Positions 6,066 through 13,565 of a stretch of 35,491 nucleotides of DNA are shown piece by piece. The notes beneath the pieces were generated by a model. That model was not told the DNA's origin and made no database searches. It saw nothing but the letters and a program-made list of their open reading frames with translations. The position numbers were made by a program, and so were the translations under genes. The first letter of the stretch is position 1. The number at the start of each line of letters is the position of its first letter. The stretch is from Hyphomicrobiales bacterium. Its GTDB lineage: Bacteria; Pseudomonadota; Alphaproteobacteria; Rhizobiales; Xanthobacteraceae. The stretch covers positions 1-35,491 of the forward strand of contig DAHUXA010000019.1 of the NCBI GenBank assembly GCA_027307405.1, given 5' to 3'.

Positions 6066-7868
6066 ATGAAGAATACCGACATCTCCGCACCTGACTACTT
6101 CCACAAGGTCGTGGACTGCCAATGGGCTTGCCCGGCGCACACACCGGTCCCCGAATATATCCGCCTAATTGCGCACGGCCGGTATTCCGACGCCTATATG
6201 ATCAATTGGCGCTCCAATGTGTTTCCGGGAATTCTCGGACGCACCTGTGACCGCCCCTGCGAGCCGGCCTGCCGGCGTGTGCGCGTAGAGAAGGAGCCGG
6301 TGGCGATCTGCCGCCTGAAAAGAGTGGCGGCCGATTACAAGGACGACATTCGCGATCGATTGCCGAAGCCGGCGGCAAAGAAAAACGGCAAGCGTATCGC
6401 ACTGGTTGGTGGCGGTCCGGCCTCCCTCACCGTCGCCCGCGATCTTGCCCCGCTTGGCTATCAGTGTGTCGTATTCGACGGTGATCCCAAAGCCGGCGGC
6501 ATGATCCGTACTCAAATTCCGAAATTCCGATTGCCGGATTCCGTGATCGACGAAGAATGTGGCTACATTCTCGATCTCGGCGTCGAGTTCCGCGCCGGCA
6601 AGCGCATCGACAGCCTGAAGTCGCTGATTGCCGAGGGGTGGGACGCAATCTTCGTTGGTTCCGGCGCGCCGCGGGGGCGCGACCTCGACATCCCCGGTCG
6701 CAAGGAAGCCGCCAAAAATATTCATATTGGCATCGACTGGCTCTCATCGGTTTCGTTCGAGCACATCTCGAAAATCGGCAAGCGTGTCGTTGTGCTTGGC
6801 GGAGGCAATACCGCCATGGATTGCTGCCGCTCCGCACGCCGACTCGGCGGCGAGAAAGTGGACGTAGTGGTGCGCTCCGGTTTCGAGGAAATGAAGGCAT
6901 CGCCTTGGGAGAAAGAAGACGCGATGCACGAGGGCATTCCGATCCATAATTATCTGGTGCCGAAGGAATTCACTCATGAGAACGGCAGGCTCACCGGCAT
7001 TACTTTCGAGAAGGTGAAGGCCGAGTACGACGCTAAGGGACGCCGCAAGCTCGTTCCCGCCGGCGAACCGGACCAGCATTTCCCCTGTGACGACGTTCTG
7101 GTTGCAGTTGGTCAGGAAAACGCTTTCCCCTGGATCGAGCGCGATGCGGGCATCGAGTTCGATCAGTGGAACATGCCAAAAGTAAACACCCAGACCATGG
7201 CCTCGACGCACCCCAAGGTGTTCTTTGGCGGCGACGCAGCCTTCGGCCCGAAGAACATCATTTGGGCGGTGGCACACGGCCACGAAGCTGCCGTTTCGAT
7301 CGACAAGATGCTCAACGGCGAGGACATCACCGACCGGCCGCTGCCGGCGGTCGAGGTGATGAGCCAGAAGATGGGTATCCACGAGTGGTCCTACGACAAC
7401 GAGATCGCGCTCGACAAACGCTACAAGGTGCCGCACCGCGACAAGGTAGTGGCGCTCAAAGACATTAAAGCCGAGGTAGAACTCGGCTTTGACGAACAGC
7501 TGGCCTTCGCGGAAGCCGGCCGCTGCCTTAATTGCGACGTGCAGACCGTGTTTTCGGCCCAACTCTGCATCGAATGCGATGCCTGCGTCGACATTTGCCC
7601 AATGGACTGCATCACTTTCACGCCGAACGGCGAGGAAGCCGACTTGCGCAAGCGGCTCAACGCCCCTTCGCACAATCTCACGCAAGATCTATATGTCCAA
7701 GATGGGCTCAAAACCGGCCGCGTCATGGTCAAGGACGAAGACGTCTGTCTGCACTGCGGCCTGTGCGCCGAACGCTGCCCGACCGGGGCCTGGGACATGC
7801 AAAAATTCTTGCTCGATATGACTCACGCAGGGACTTCATGCCGACCGCCACGCCGATCAGCCGCGTAA
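6066..7868 (+). CDS. korC: FAD/Fe-S NAD(P) oxidoreductase subunit of 2-oxoacid oxidoreductase (KorC-like)
   Basis: 600-residue protein that should move electrons between NAD(P)(H) and the KorA/KorB-like 2-oxoacid oxidoreductase encoded next. The order is: a GltD-like N-terminal Fe-S domain with Cys18, 22, 61, 65 and 69 (CQWACPAH, GRTCDRPCEPACR); an FAD-binding motif IALVGGGPASLTVA (111-124); an NAD(P)-binding motif VVVLGGGNTAMDCC (241-254); a second FAD contact FFGGDAAFGP (386-395); and a C-terminal ferredoxin-like part with CIECDACVDICPMDC (501-515) and CLHCGLCAERCP (561-572), i.e. two [4Fe-4S] sites. This architecture matches KorC of the 2-oxoglutarate:NADP oxidoreductase known from Azoarcus evansii. 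GAGGAG at 6057-6062 selects the ATG at 6066. Its last 31 bases overlap the next gene. NADP rather than NAD is inferred. Confidence 0.85.
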   Translation: MKNTDISAPDYFHKVVDCQWACPAHTPVPEYIRLIAHGRYSDAYMINWRSNVFPGILGRTCDRPCEPACRRVRVEKEPVAICRLKRVAADYKDDIRDRLPKPAAKKNGKRIALVGGGPASLTVARDLAPLGYQCVVFDGDPKAGGMIRTQIPKFRLPDSVIDEECGYILDLGVEFRAGKRIDSLKSLIAEGWDAIFVGSGAPRGRDLDIPGRKEAAKNIHIGIDWLSSVSFEHISKIGKRVVVLGGGNTAMDCCRSARRLGGEKVDVVVRSGFEEMKASPWEKEDAMHEGIPIHNYLVPKEFTHENGRLTGITFEKVKAEYDAKGRRKLVPAGEPDQHFPCDDVLVAVGQENAFPWIERDAGIEFDQWNMPKVNTQTMASTHPKVFFGGDAAFGPKNIIWAVAHGHEAAVSIDKMLNGEDITDRPLPAVEVMSQKMGIHEWSYDNEIALDKRYKVPHRDKVVALKDIKAEVELGFDEQLAFAEAGRCLNCDVQTVFSAQLCIECDACVDICPMDCITFTPNGEEADLRKRLNAPSHNLTQDLYVQDGLKTGRVMVKDEDVCLHCGLCAERCPTGAWDMQKFLLDMTHAGTSCRPPRRSAA

Positions 7869-9682
7869 ACGATTTCGTTATCCGTTTCGCCAACGTCAAC
7901 GGCTCCGGCTCCGCGAGCGCGAACGAGATGTTCGCACGCGCGGTGATGCGCATGGGCGTGCCAGTCGCGCCCCGTAATATTTTCCCGTCCAACATCCAGG
8001 GTCTGCCGACCTGGTATGAGGTTCGCGTGTCCGAAGCCGGGCACCTGGGTGCACGCGGCGGCACCGACCTCATGGTGGCAATGAATCCCCAAACCTTCGA
8101 CAGGGATATCGCCGGCATAGAGCCGGGCGGCTACCTGTTCTACGACTCGACCAAACCGCTGCCGCCGTCAAAGTTCCGCGATGATATTACGGTCATTGGA
8201 GTGCCACTGACCGCGATCTGCAATCGCGAGTACAGTGATCCGCGCCAGCGCCAACTATTCAAGAACATCATCTATATCGGCGCCCTCACTGCCCTGCTCG
8301 ACATCGACGTAAAGGTGGTCGAACAGCTCATCGGCGAGCAATACAAGGGCAAAGACAAGCTGATCGAGCCGAACATCAAGGCCCTGCATATCGGCCGCGA
8401 CTACGCGATCCTGAATTTGCAATGCCCACTCGGCATCAAGCTCAAGCGCGCCAACGCGGTCGGCGATCGTATCTTTATTGAAGGCAATTCTGCCGCGGCG
8501 CTCGGTGCGGTCTATGGGGGCGCAACCGTCTGCGCGTGGTATCCGATCACACCGTCTTCCTCGCTCGCGGATGCGTTCACGCGGCACTGTGCCAAACTGC
8601 GCGTTGATCCCGGTACCAAGCAGGCAAAATATGCAATCATCCAGGCTGAGGACGAACTCGCCTCGATCGGCATTGTGATTGGCGCCGGCTGGAACGGCGC
8701 GCGCGCGTTCACCGCGACCTCCGGCCCTGGAATTTCGTTAATGCAGGAGTTTATCGGCCTCGCTTACTTCGCAGAAATTCCAGCAGTTTTGTTCGACGTG
8801 CAGCGCGCTGGGCCCTCGACCGGCATGCCGACCCGCACCCAGCAATGCGACGTGATGTCCTGCGCCTACGCCTCTCATGGCGATACCAAGCACGTCTTGC
8901 TGTTCCCAGAAGGCCCCGCGGAAGCCTTCGATTTCAGCGCACAGGCTTTCGATCTGGCCGACCGGCTGCAGACCCCGATCTTCGTCATGCTCGATCTCGA
9001 CATCGGCATGAATCACCATTTGTCGAAGCCGCTCACCTGGGACGACAAGCGGAAATACGACAGAGGCAAGGTGATGACCGCGGCCGAGCTCGAGGCCGGA
9101 AAGGAATTCGGCCGCTATCTCGATGTCGACGGTGATGGCATCCCCTACCGCACCTATCCGGGCACGCATCCGACAAAGGGGGCGTTCTTCACGCGTGGAA
9201 CGTCGCGCGATCGCTACGCGCGCTATACCGAAGAAGGCGCGCCTTACGTCGACAACATGCAGCGGTTGATCCGCAAGTTCGACACCGCCAAGGACCTGGT
9301 ACCGCGTCCGCTGCTTGCGACCGCCGGAAAGGCGTCGAAATACGGCGTGATCTACTATGGGTCGACCTCGCCCGCGATGGACGAGGCAATTCATATGATA
9401 GAAGCGCGCGGACATGCGCTCGATCGCATGCGCATTCGCGCCTTCCCGTTCCATTCCAGCGTCAATAGTTTCGTTGCCGACCATGACTTCGTATTTGTGG
9501 TTGAGCAAAACCGCGACGCGCAGCTGCGCTCGCTCATCGTCAACGAGTGCGGCATAGACCCCGTGCGGCTGGTGCCGATCTTGCACTACGATGGCACACC
9601 GATCACCGCACGTTTCATCGCCAAAGCAGTCGGCGATCACCTCGACAAATTGACGGTGAAGCAGACCAAGGTGACATCATGA
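7838..9682 (+). CDS. korA: 2-oxoacid:acceptor oxidoreductase, fused gamma-alpha subunit (KorA-like)
   Basis: 614 residues. Residues ~12-200 are the gamma domain (RFANVNGSGSASANEMFARAV at the start) and ~208-600 the alpha pyrimidine-binding part with YPITPSSSLADAF (235-247), EDELASIGIVIGAGWNGARAFTATSGPG and the QRAGPSTGMPTRTQQ loop. Such fused subunits pair with a beta subunit to decarboxylate 2-oxoglutarate or another 2-oxoacid to the acyl-CoA, or to run the reverse reaction, with low-potential electrons. Substrate cannot be fixed from sequence; 2-oxoglutarate is favoured by the KorC-like partner. The frame is open far upstream (from 7532), but the ATG at 7838, within the end of korC, gives the expected N-terminus. 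Its TGA overlaps the korB ATG (ATGA). Confidence 0.88.
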   Translation: MPTATPISRVNDFVIRFANVNGSGSASANEMFARAVMRMGVPVAPRNIFPSNIQGLPTWYEVRVSEAGHLGARGGTDLMVAMNPQTFDRDIAGIEPGGYLFYDSTKPLPPSKFRDDITVIGVPLTAICNREYSDPRQRQLFKNIIYIGALTALLDIDVKVVEQLIGEQYKGKDKLIEPNIKALHIGRDYAILNLQCPLGIKLKRANAVGDRIFIEGNSAAALGAVYGGATVCAWYPITPSSSLADAFTRHCAKLRVDPGTKQAKYAIIQAEDELASIGIVIGAGWNGARAFTATSGPGISLMQEFIGLAYFAEIPAVLFDVQRAGPSTGMPTRTQQCDVMSCAYASHGDTKHVLLFPEGPAEAFDFSAQAFDLADRLQTPIFVMLDLDIGMNHHLSKPLTWDDKRKYDRGKVMTAAELEAGKEFGRYLDVDGDGIPYRTYPGTHPTKGAFFTRGTSRDRYARYTEEGAPYVDNMQRLIRKFDTAKDLVPRPLLATAGKASKYGVIYYGSTSPAMDEAIHMIEARGHALDRMRIRAFPFHSSVNSFVADHDFVFVVEQNRDAQLRSLIVNECGIDPVRLVPILHYDGTPITARFIAKAVGDHLDKLTVKQTKVTS

Positions 9683-10734
9683 CCTATCTTGCCAAGCCGA
9701 AATTCCATCATCCCGAGCTGCCGAAAAACGCGCTCGGCTATACTCATCGCGACTACGAGGGCTCGGTCTCAACGCTGTGCGCCGGCTGCGGGCATGACTC
9801 CATCACTGCCGCAATTATCCAGGCCTGCTTCGAGCTGTCGATCGAGCCGCACCGCGTCGCCAAGATCTCCGGCATCGGCTGCTCTTCGAAAACACCGACC
9901 TATTTCCTCGGCAATTCGCACGGCTTCAATTCCGTCCACGGCCGCATGCCATCAGTGCTGACTGGCGCCAATCTTGCCAATCGTGATCTGATCTACCTCG
10001 GCGTTTCCGGCGATGGCGACAGCGCGTCGATCGGCCTCGGTCAGTTTGCGCACTGCCTGAGGCGCGGCGTGAACATGGTCTATATCGTCGAGAACAATGG
10101 CGTCTACGGCCTGACTAAGGGTCAGTTTTCGGCCACCGCCGACCGCGGCTCGAAGTCGAAGCGCGGCTTCATCAATACCGACAACTCTATCGATCTGGTG
10201 GCCATGGCGCTCCAGCTGGGCGCAAGCTTTGTCGCCCGCTCCTTCTCCGGCGACAAGCACCAATTGGTCCCGATCATCAAGGCAGCGATTGCCCACAAGG
10301 GTGCGGCCTTCATCGACGTGATCTCGCCGTGCGTCGCTTTCAACAACCATGCCGGATCCACCAAGAGCTTCGATTTCGTGCGCGAGCACAATGAGGCGGT
10401 CAATCGTCTCGATTTCATCTCAAGCCGGATGCCAATCGAGGTTAAATACGAGCCTGGCACGGTCGAGGTGGTGGAGCAGCACGACGGTTCCAAGCTCGCG
10501 CTGCGCAAGCTCGCCGCCGATTACGAACTCCATGACCGGACAGCCGCGCTCGGCTTTCTGCAACATCATGCCGCCAAGGGCCAGATCGTCACCGGCCTGC
10601 TTTATGTCGAACAGGAACCGGAGGATCTGCATGCGCATCTTCGCACCGTCGATTCCCCGCTGAACGCGCTCGACGAAAAGGAACTGTGTCCGGGCCAGGC
10701 GGCACTCGATAAATTTAACGCTTCGCTCCGTTAG
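9679..10734 (+). CDS. korB: 2-oxoacid:acceptor oxidoreductase beta subunit, TPP-binding (KorB-like)
   Basis: 351-residue thiamine-pyrophosphate subunit that completes the active site with the gamma-alpha protein. The TPP/Mg motif runs from GDGD (111-114) to ENN (138-140). Four cysteines expected to hold the subunit's [4Fe-4S] cluster are present: Cys34 and Cys37 (LCAGCGH), Cys68 (GIGCSSK) and Cys218 (SPCVAFNN). The C-terminal ~60 residues (from about VTGLLYVEQEPEDLHAHL) resemble KorB extensions. Translation starts by ATGA overlap with korA, so the two subunits are probably made in equal amounts. Members of this superfamily are often oxygen-sensitive, though oxygen-tolerant NADP-linked or aerobic forms exist; which applies here is unknown. 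Confidence 0.9.
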   Translation: MTYLAKPKFHHPELPKNALGYTHRDYEGSVSTLCAGCGHDSITAAIIQACFELSIEPHRVAKISGIGCSSKTPTYFLGNSHGFNSVHGRMPSVLTGANLANRDLIYLGVSGDGDSASIGLGQFAHCLRRGVNMVYIVENNGVYGLTKGQFSATADRGSKSKRGFINTDNSIDLVAMALQLGASFVARSFSGDKHQLVPIIKAAIAHKGAAFIDVISPCVAFNNHAGSTKSFDFVREHNEAVNRLDFISSRMPIEVKYEPGTVEVVEQHDGSKLALRKLAADYELHDRTAALGFLQHHAAKGQIVTGLLYVEQEPEDLHAHLRTVDSPLNALDEKELCPGQAALDKFNASLR

Positions 10735-10745
10735 GTTCCCGCTTC

Positions 10746-11693
10746 ATGCAACGCCGACGGCTCGGCCAATCCGGTCTCGAGCTCGCCCCACTCATGCTTG
10801 GCGGCAATGTGTTCGGCTGGACGATCGACGAAAAGACGTCGTCCAATATCCTCGATGCGTTCATCGACGCCGGGTTCAACGCCGTCGATACCTCCGACAG
10901 CTATGCGCGCTGGATTCCGGGCAGTCCGGGCGGTGAATCGGAAACCATCATCGGCAATTGGCTCAAGCGCAGCGGCAAGCGCGACAAGGTGCTGATCGCT
11001 ACTAAAGTCGGCGAAGACATGGGCGAAGGCCGAAGTCTGAAGAAAGACTACATCCTGCGCGAATGCGAAGCCTCGCTGCGGCGCCTGCAAACCGACCACA
11101 TCGATCTCTATCAGACCCATTTCGACGATGAGGTCACGCCGGTCGAGGAAACGATGCAGGGTTATGCCGCGCTGATCAAAGCCGGCAAGGTGCGCGCGAT
11201 CGGTGCCTCCAATATCAGCCCGGCGCGCCTGAAAGCCTCGCTCGCAGCCAGCAAGCAACTCGGCCTACCGCGCTACGAGAGCCTGCAGCCGCTCTATAAC
11301 CTCTCTGACCGCAAGGAATTCGAGACCGAGTTCGCCCCCATCTGCCGGGAGCACAAGCTGGGCGTCATCAACTACTATTCGCTCGCCGCCGGCTTTCTCA
11401 CGGGCAAGTACCGTTCGGCCGAGGAAGGCGCCAAACACCGGGGGCGCGGCGGCAGGCTCAAGCGCTATCTCGACGCGCGCGGGCTTGGCATTCTCAAGGT
11501 CCTGGGCGAAGTGGCCGCGCGGCACAACGCATTGCAGGCCCAGATCGCGCTGGCCTGGCTGCTCGCCAAGCCGATCATTACCTCACCCATCGTCAGTGCC
11601 ACTAGTCTCAAACAGCTCGACGAAATCGTAAAGGCGCCCGCGATAAAGCTTTCGCCTGCAGACATCGCGGCGCTCGACGCCGCGGGAGCCTGA
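10746..11693 (+). CDS. Aldo/keto reductase
   Basis: 315-residue (beta/alpha)8-barrel oxidoreductase, probably NADPH-dependent, reducing an aldehyde or ketone. The catalytic tetrad is complete: Asp48 and Tyr53 in DTSDSYARW, Lys87 in ATKVG and His125 in QTHFDD. Later signatures are GASNISPARL, QPLYNLSDR, NYYSLAAGFLTGKYR and the C-terminal cofactor region PIVSATSLKQLDEI. It starts 11 bases after the korB stop with no promoter visible, so it is likely the last gene of the Kor operon. Whether it uses a product of that pathway is unknown. The natural substrate cannot be told from sequence. Confidence 0.9.
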   Translation: MQRRRLGQSGLELAPLMLGGNVFGWTIDEKTSSNILDAFIDAGFNAVDTSDSYARWIPGSPGGESETIIGNWLKRSGKRDKVLIATKVGEDMGEGRSLKKDYILRECEASLRRLQTDHIDLYQTHFDDEVTPVEETMQGYAALIKAGKVRAIGASNISPARLKASLAASKQLGLPRYESLQPLYNLSDRKEFETEFAPICREHKLGVINYYSLAAGFLTGKYRSAEEGAKHRGRGGRLKRYLDARGLGILKVLGEVAARHNALQAQIALAWLLAKPIITSPIVSATSLKQLDEIVKAPAIKLSPADIAALDAAGA

Positions 11694-11732
11694 ACGTAAT
11701 AGCCAGGGCCTATTAGCCTCGGGCAGCATCGA

Positions 11733-12203
11733 TCACGACGCGGCGGCGCCCTCTTTCTCATACCAGGGCGCGTGCAGGATGACACGATTGACTTCCAGAT
11801 AGCTCTTGAGACTTGAGAGAACGAGTGGCCAGCCATTGCTGATGCTGGCGAACACTTTGCTGTCCGGCGCGAAATCGTCGTGCGTGACGGTGAGCTTGAC
11901 CTGATCGCGCTGCTGCTCAAGGTCCATCACCACGCGCGAGGGTTTTTCAGTGCCATTGTGTGGCTCGTGATGAGACATGAACGTGTAGGACAGACGCCGC
12001 GGCGCGTCATGCTCCAGTACCTTGCCGCTGACGATCAGCTTGCCCTCGCGGTGAAATGTAACCGGTGAACCGACTTTCCAATCGGACGTAACGGCGTTAC
12101 CGAACCAGAACTTCGCGGTGGCATCGGTGTCAGTCAGCGCCTTGAAGACTTTCTCCGGCGTCGAAGCAATATAGGTCACGTAGACGAAAACTGGCTTACT
12201 CAT
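11733..12203 (-). CDS. SRPBCC (AHSA1-like) domain protein
   Basis: 156-residue single-domain START-like protein with the helix-grip fold typical of AHSA1/SRPBCC proteins: an N-terminal strand YVTYIASTPEKVFKALTD (about 8-25), the FWFGNAVTSDWKVGSPVTFHREG region, RLSYTFMSHH, VKLTVTHDDF and a long C-terminal helix NGWPLVLSSLKSYLEV. These proteins have a deep cavity for a hydrophobic ligand; the ligand here is unknown. AAGGAG (12212-12217) precedes the ATG at 12203. The gene lies 11 bases after an ArsR-type regulator gene. This pairing is very common, and the regulator presumably controls both. It ends convergently with the aldo/keto reductase gene, leaving a 39-base gap with only a weak TAATAG/CTATTA hairpin. 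Confidence 0.85.
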   Translation of the reverse strand: MSKPVFVYVTYIASTPEKVFKALTDTDATAKFWFGNAVTSDWKVGSPVTFHREGKLIVSGKVLEHDAPRRLSYTFMSHHEPHNGTEKPSRVVMDLEQQRDQVKLTVTHDDFAPDSKVFASISNGWPLVLSSLKSYLEVNRVILHAPWYEKEGAAAS

Positions 12204-12214
12204 CGCATCGCTCC

Positions 12215-12523
12215 TTACTCTGTTTCCAGTGCCTTTTTCATGTCGCTCAACGCCCGAAGACGATGGCTTTCGAATTTCCCGATCCAGCGTTCGGCGATCT
12301 CGTGGATCGGCACCGGATTGAGGTAGTGCAGCTTCTCGCGGCCGCGTTTGACGGTCGCAACCAAGTTGGCCTCCTCTAACAGGCCCAGATGTTTGCTCAC
12401 CGCCTGCCGCGTCATGGCTAGGCGCTCGCACAGCTGTCCAAGCGTCTGTCCGTTGTCGGCGCGCAGCCGATCAAGCAGTTCTCGTCGGCTAGCATCGGCC
12501 AGCGCTCTGAACACATCATCCAT
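12215..12523 (-). CDS. ArsR-family winged-helix transcriptional regulator
   Basis: 102 residues from the ATG at 12523. The winged helix-turn-helix is clear: FRALADASRRELLDRL, then QTLGQLCERLAMTRQAVSKHLGLLEEANLVATVKRGREKLHYLNP (about 26-70). There is a single Cys (in QLCERL) and no ArsR metal motif, so it probably does not sense metals; it belongs to the group paired with SRPBCC proteins. An in-frame TTG at 12538 is possible but overlaps the promoter. The ATG falls almost exactly where the promoter at 12528-12557 should begin transcription, and no ribosome-binding site is present, so the mRNA may be leaderless. A perfect palindrome inside that promoter suggests autorepression. Confidence 0.88.
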   Translation of the reverse strand: MDDVFRALADASRRELLDRLRADNGQTLGQLCERLAMTRQAVSKHLGLLEEANLVATVKRGREKLHYLNPVPIHEIAERWIGKFESHRLRALSDMKKALETE

Positions 12524-12527
12524 AATC

Positions 12528-12557
12528 ACAATATGCAACCTTTTGGTTGCATGTCAA
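12528..12557 (-). promoter_or_regulatory. Sigma-70-type promoter of the ArsR-SRPBCC operon
   Basis: Reading the minus strand, TTGACA (12557-12552) and TATTGT (12533-12528) are separated by 18 bases. The -35 box is a perfect consensus and the -10 matches 4 of 6. The expected start point (about 12521-12523) coincides with the ATG of the regulator. Confidence 0.65.
12533..12552. promoter_or_regulatory. Perfect palindrome, probable operator of the ArsR-type regulator
   Basis: ATGCAACC and GGTTGCAT are exact inverted repeats separated by four A/T bases. The palindrome fills the whole spacer between the -35 and -10 boxes, where a bound dimer would exclude RNA polymerase. The size suits a winged-helix dimer. 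It also lies 66 bases upstream of the divergent FNT gene. Confidence 0.65.
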
Positions 12558-12583
12558 GCAATATTTGTCGCAGTTCCCCGTCG

Positions 12584-12608
12584 GGAACTCGGCCACTGAG
12601 GGGGCGTT
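12584..12608 (+). promoter_or_regulatory. EcfG-type general stress promoter of the FNT gene
   Basis: GGAAC (12584-12588), a 16-base spacer and CGTT (12605-12608) match the sigma-EcfG consensus with the same spacing as the dps promoter at 4344. The start point would lie around 12614-12618, only a few bases before the ATG at 12619. Confidence 0.55.
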
Positions 12609-12618
12609 GACGCAACGC

Positions 12619-13491
12619 ATGAGCTCACGAGCGTCCCTTGCCGTCCGCAGAAGTCACCAACGCAAGCCCTCGCGCAGCGTTGGCCGCGCCCGCGGTATCA
12701 GCAAGGACGAGATCAAAGACGTCGAGGAACTGGCGACCCCGCGCACTCCTGTCATCTACGAGGTGGTGCGCCGTCTCGGCGACGAAGAAATGGAGCGCCC
12801 TCTGACCTCGTTGTGGTGGTCGGGGGTCGCAGCGGGACTGTCGATCAGTTTCTCATTATTGACGCAAGCGATCCTGCAAACGCATTTGCCCGACGCACCC
12901 TGGCAACCGCTCCTCACGAGCTTTGGCTACTGCGTCGGGTTCATCATGGCGGTGCTGTCGCGCCAGCAATTGTTCACGGAGAGCACGATCACCGCCGTCT
13001 TGCCGGTCGCGGCCAATGCCACCTGGGAAAATATCGGGCGCATGGCACGGCTCTGGGCAATCGTGCTCGCAGCGAATCTCGCGGGCACGTTGTTCGCGGC
13101 GCTGTTCTGCACTTTCACACCTGTGCTCCCGGCACAGCTTTACGACGGTATGCTGACCGTCAGCCGCGATCTGCTTGACTTCAGTTGGTGGGACATGGTC
13201 TTCCGCGCGATCGCCGCGGGATTCCTGATGGCCGCCATGGTCTGGTTGATGCCGGGCGCCGAACGCACCCAATTCCACATCATCACGCTCATGACATGGC
13301 TAATCGCCATTGGTGGGTTCACCCATATCGTTGCCGGAAGCATGGAGGCTTATCTCCTGGTTCTCGCAGGGGACTGGACGTGGTCGCAGATGATCAGCGA
13401 TTTTATGGTGCCGGTGCTGATCGGCAATATAACCGGCGGGACTGCGCTATTCGCCCTCATCGCTTATGCGCAGGTGATGAGCGAGATCTAG
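12619..13491 (+). CDS. Formate/nitrite transporter (FNT) family membrane protein, YfdC-like
   Basis: 290 residues from the ATG at 12619. A basic, probably disordered N-terminus (about 1-28) leads to VEELATPRTPVIYEVVRRLGDEEMERP and then about six membrane spans (starting near SLWWSGVAAGLSISFSLL). Family marks include FGYCVGFIMAVLSRQQLFTESTITAVLP, WAIVLAANLAGTLFAALF, GGFTHIVAGSMEAYLL and VLIGNITGGTALFALIAYAQV. FNT proteins are pentameric channels for small monocarboxylates or nitrite; the YfdC branch is uncharacterised, so the substrate is open. The start is not certain: an in-frame TTG at 12607 and an open frame up to 12547 exist, but the EcfG-type promoter at 12584-12608 excludes most upstream choices. 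It suggests expression under general stress. Confidence 0.85.
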   Translation: MSSRASLAVRRSHQRKPSRSVGRARGISKDEIKDVEELATPRTPVIYEVVRRLGDEEMERPLTSLWWSGVAAGLSISFSLLTQAILQTHLPDAPWQPLLTSFGYCVGFIMAVLSRQQLFTESTITAVLPVAANATWENIGRMARLWAIVLAANLAGTLFAALFCTFTPVLPAQLYDGMLTVSRDLLDFSWWDMVFRAIAAGFLMAAMVWLMPGAERTQFHIITLMTWLIAIGGFTHIVAGSMEAYLLVLAGDWTWSQMISDFMVPVLIGNITGGTALFALIAYAQVMSEI

Positions 13492-13521
13492 GATCAGCAA
13501 TTAAAGTCATACATTAACTTG

Positions 13522-13548
13522 AAAAAACGCTCCTAAATGAAAGCGCTT
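13522..13548 (-). terminator. Possible terminator of the 13566-13997 gene
   Basis: On the minus strand, AAGCGCT and AGCGTT pair (6 bp with one bulged G) around a 10-base loop, and the downstream arm runs into six T residues. It starts 18 bases after the stop at 13566. The stem is short, so this is tentative. Confidence 0.35.
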
Positions 13549-13565
13549 AAGGTAGAGGACGTCGG

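Noticed and set aside
6744-9640. Long minus-strand open frames opposite korC and korA (6744-7685 and 8738-9640)
   Set aside because: They mirror strongly conserved plus-strand enzymes, have no recognisable domains and follow from high GC at third positions.
11698-11716. TAATAG/CTATTA hairpin as a terminator for the Kor operon
   Set aside because: Only six weak A/T pairs and no T tract.
12572-12589. AGTTCCC-CGTC-GGGAACT hairpin as a terminator
   Set aside because: It lies between divergent genes, so no transcript is expected to end there, and its right arm contains the GGAAC box of the FNT promoter.
12604-12618. GCGTTG-ACG-CAACGC hairpin as a translational switch just before the FNT ATG
   Set aside because: If the EcfG promoter is used, transcription starts at or after this point, so the hairpin would not be in the mRNA.
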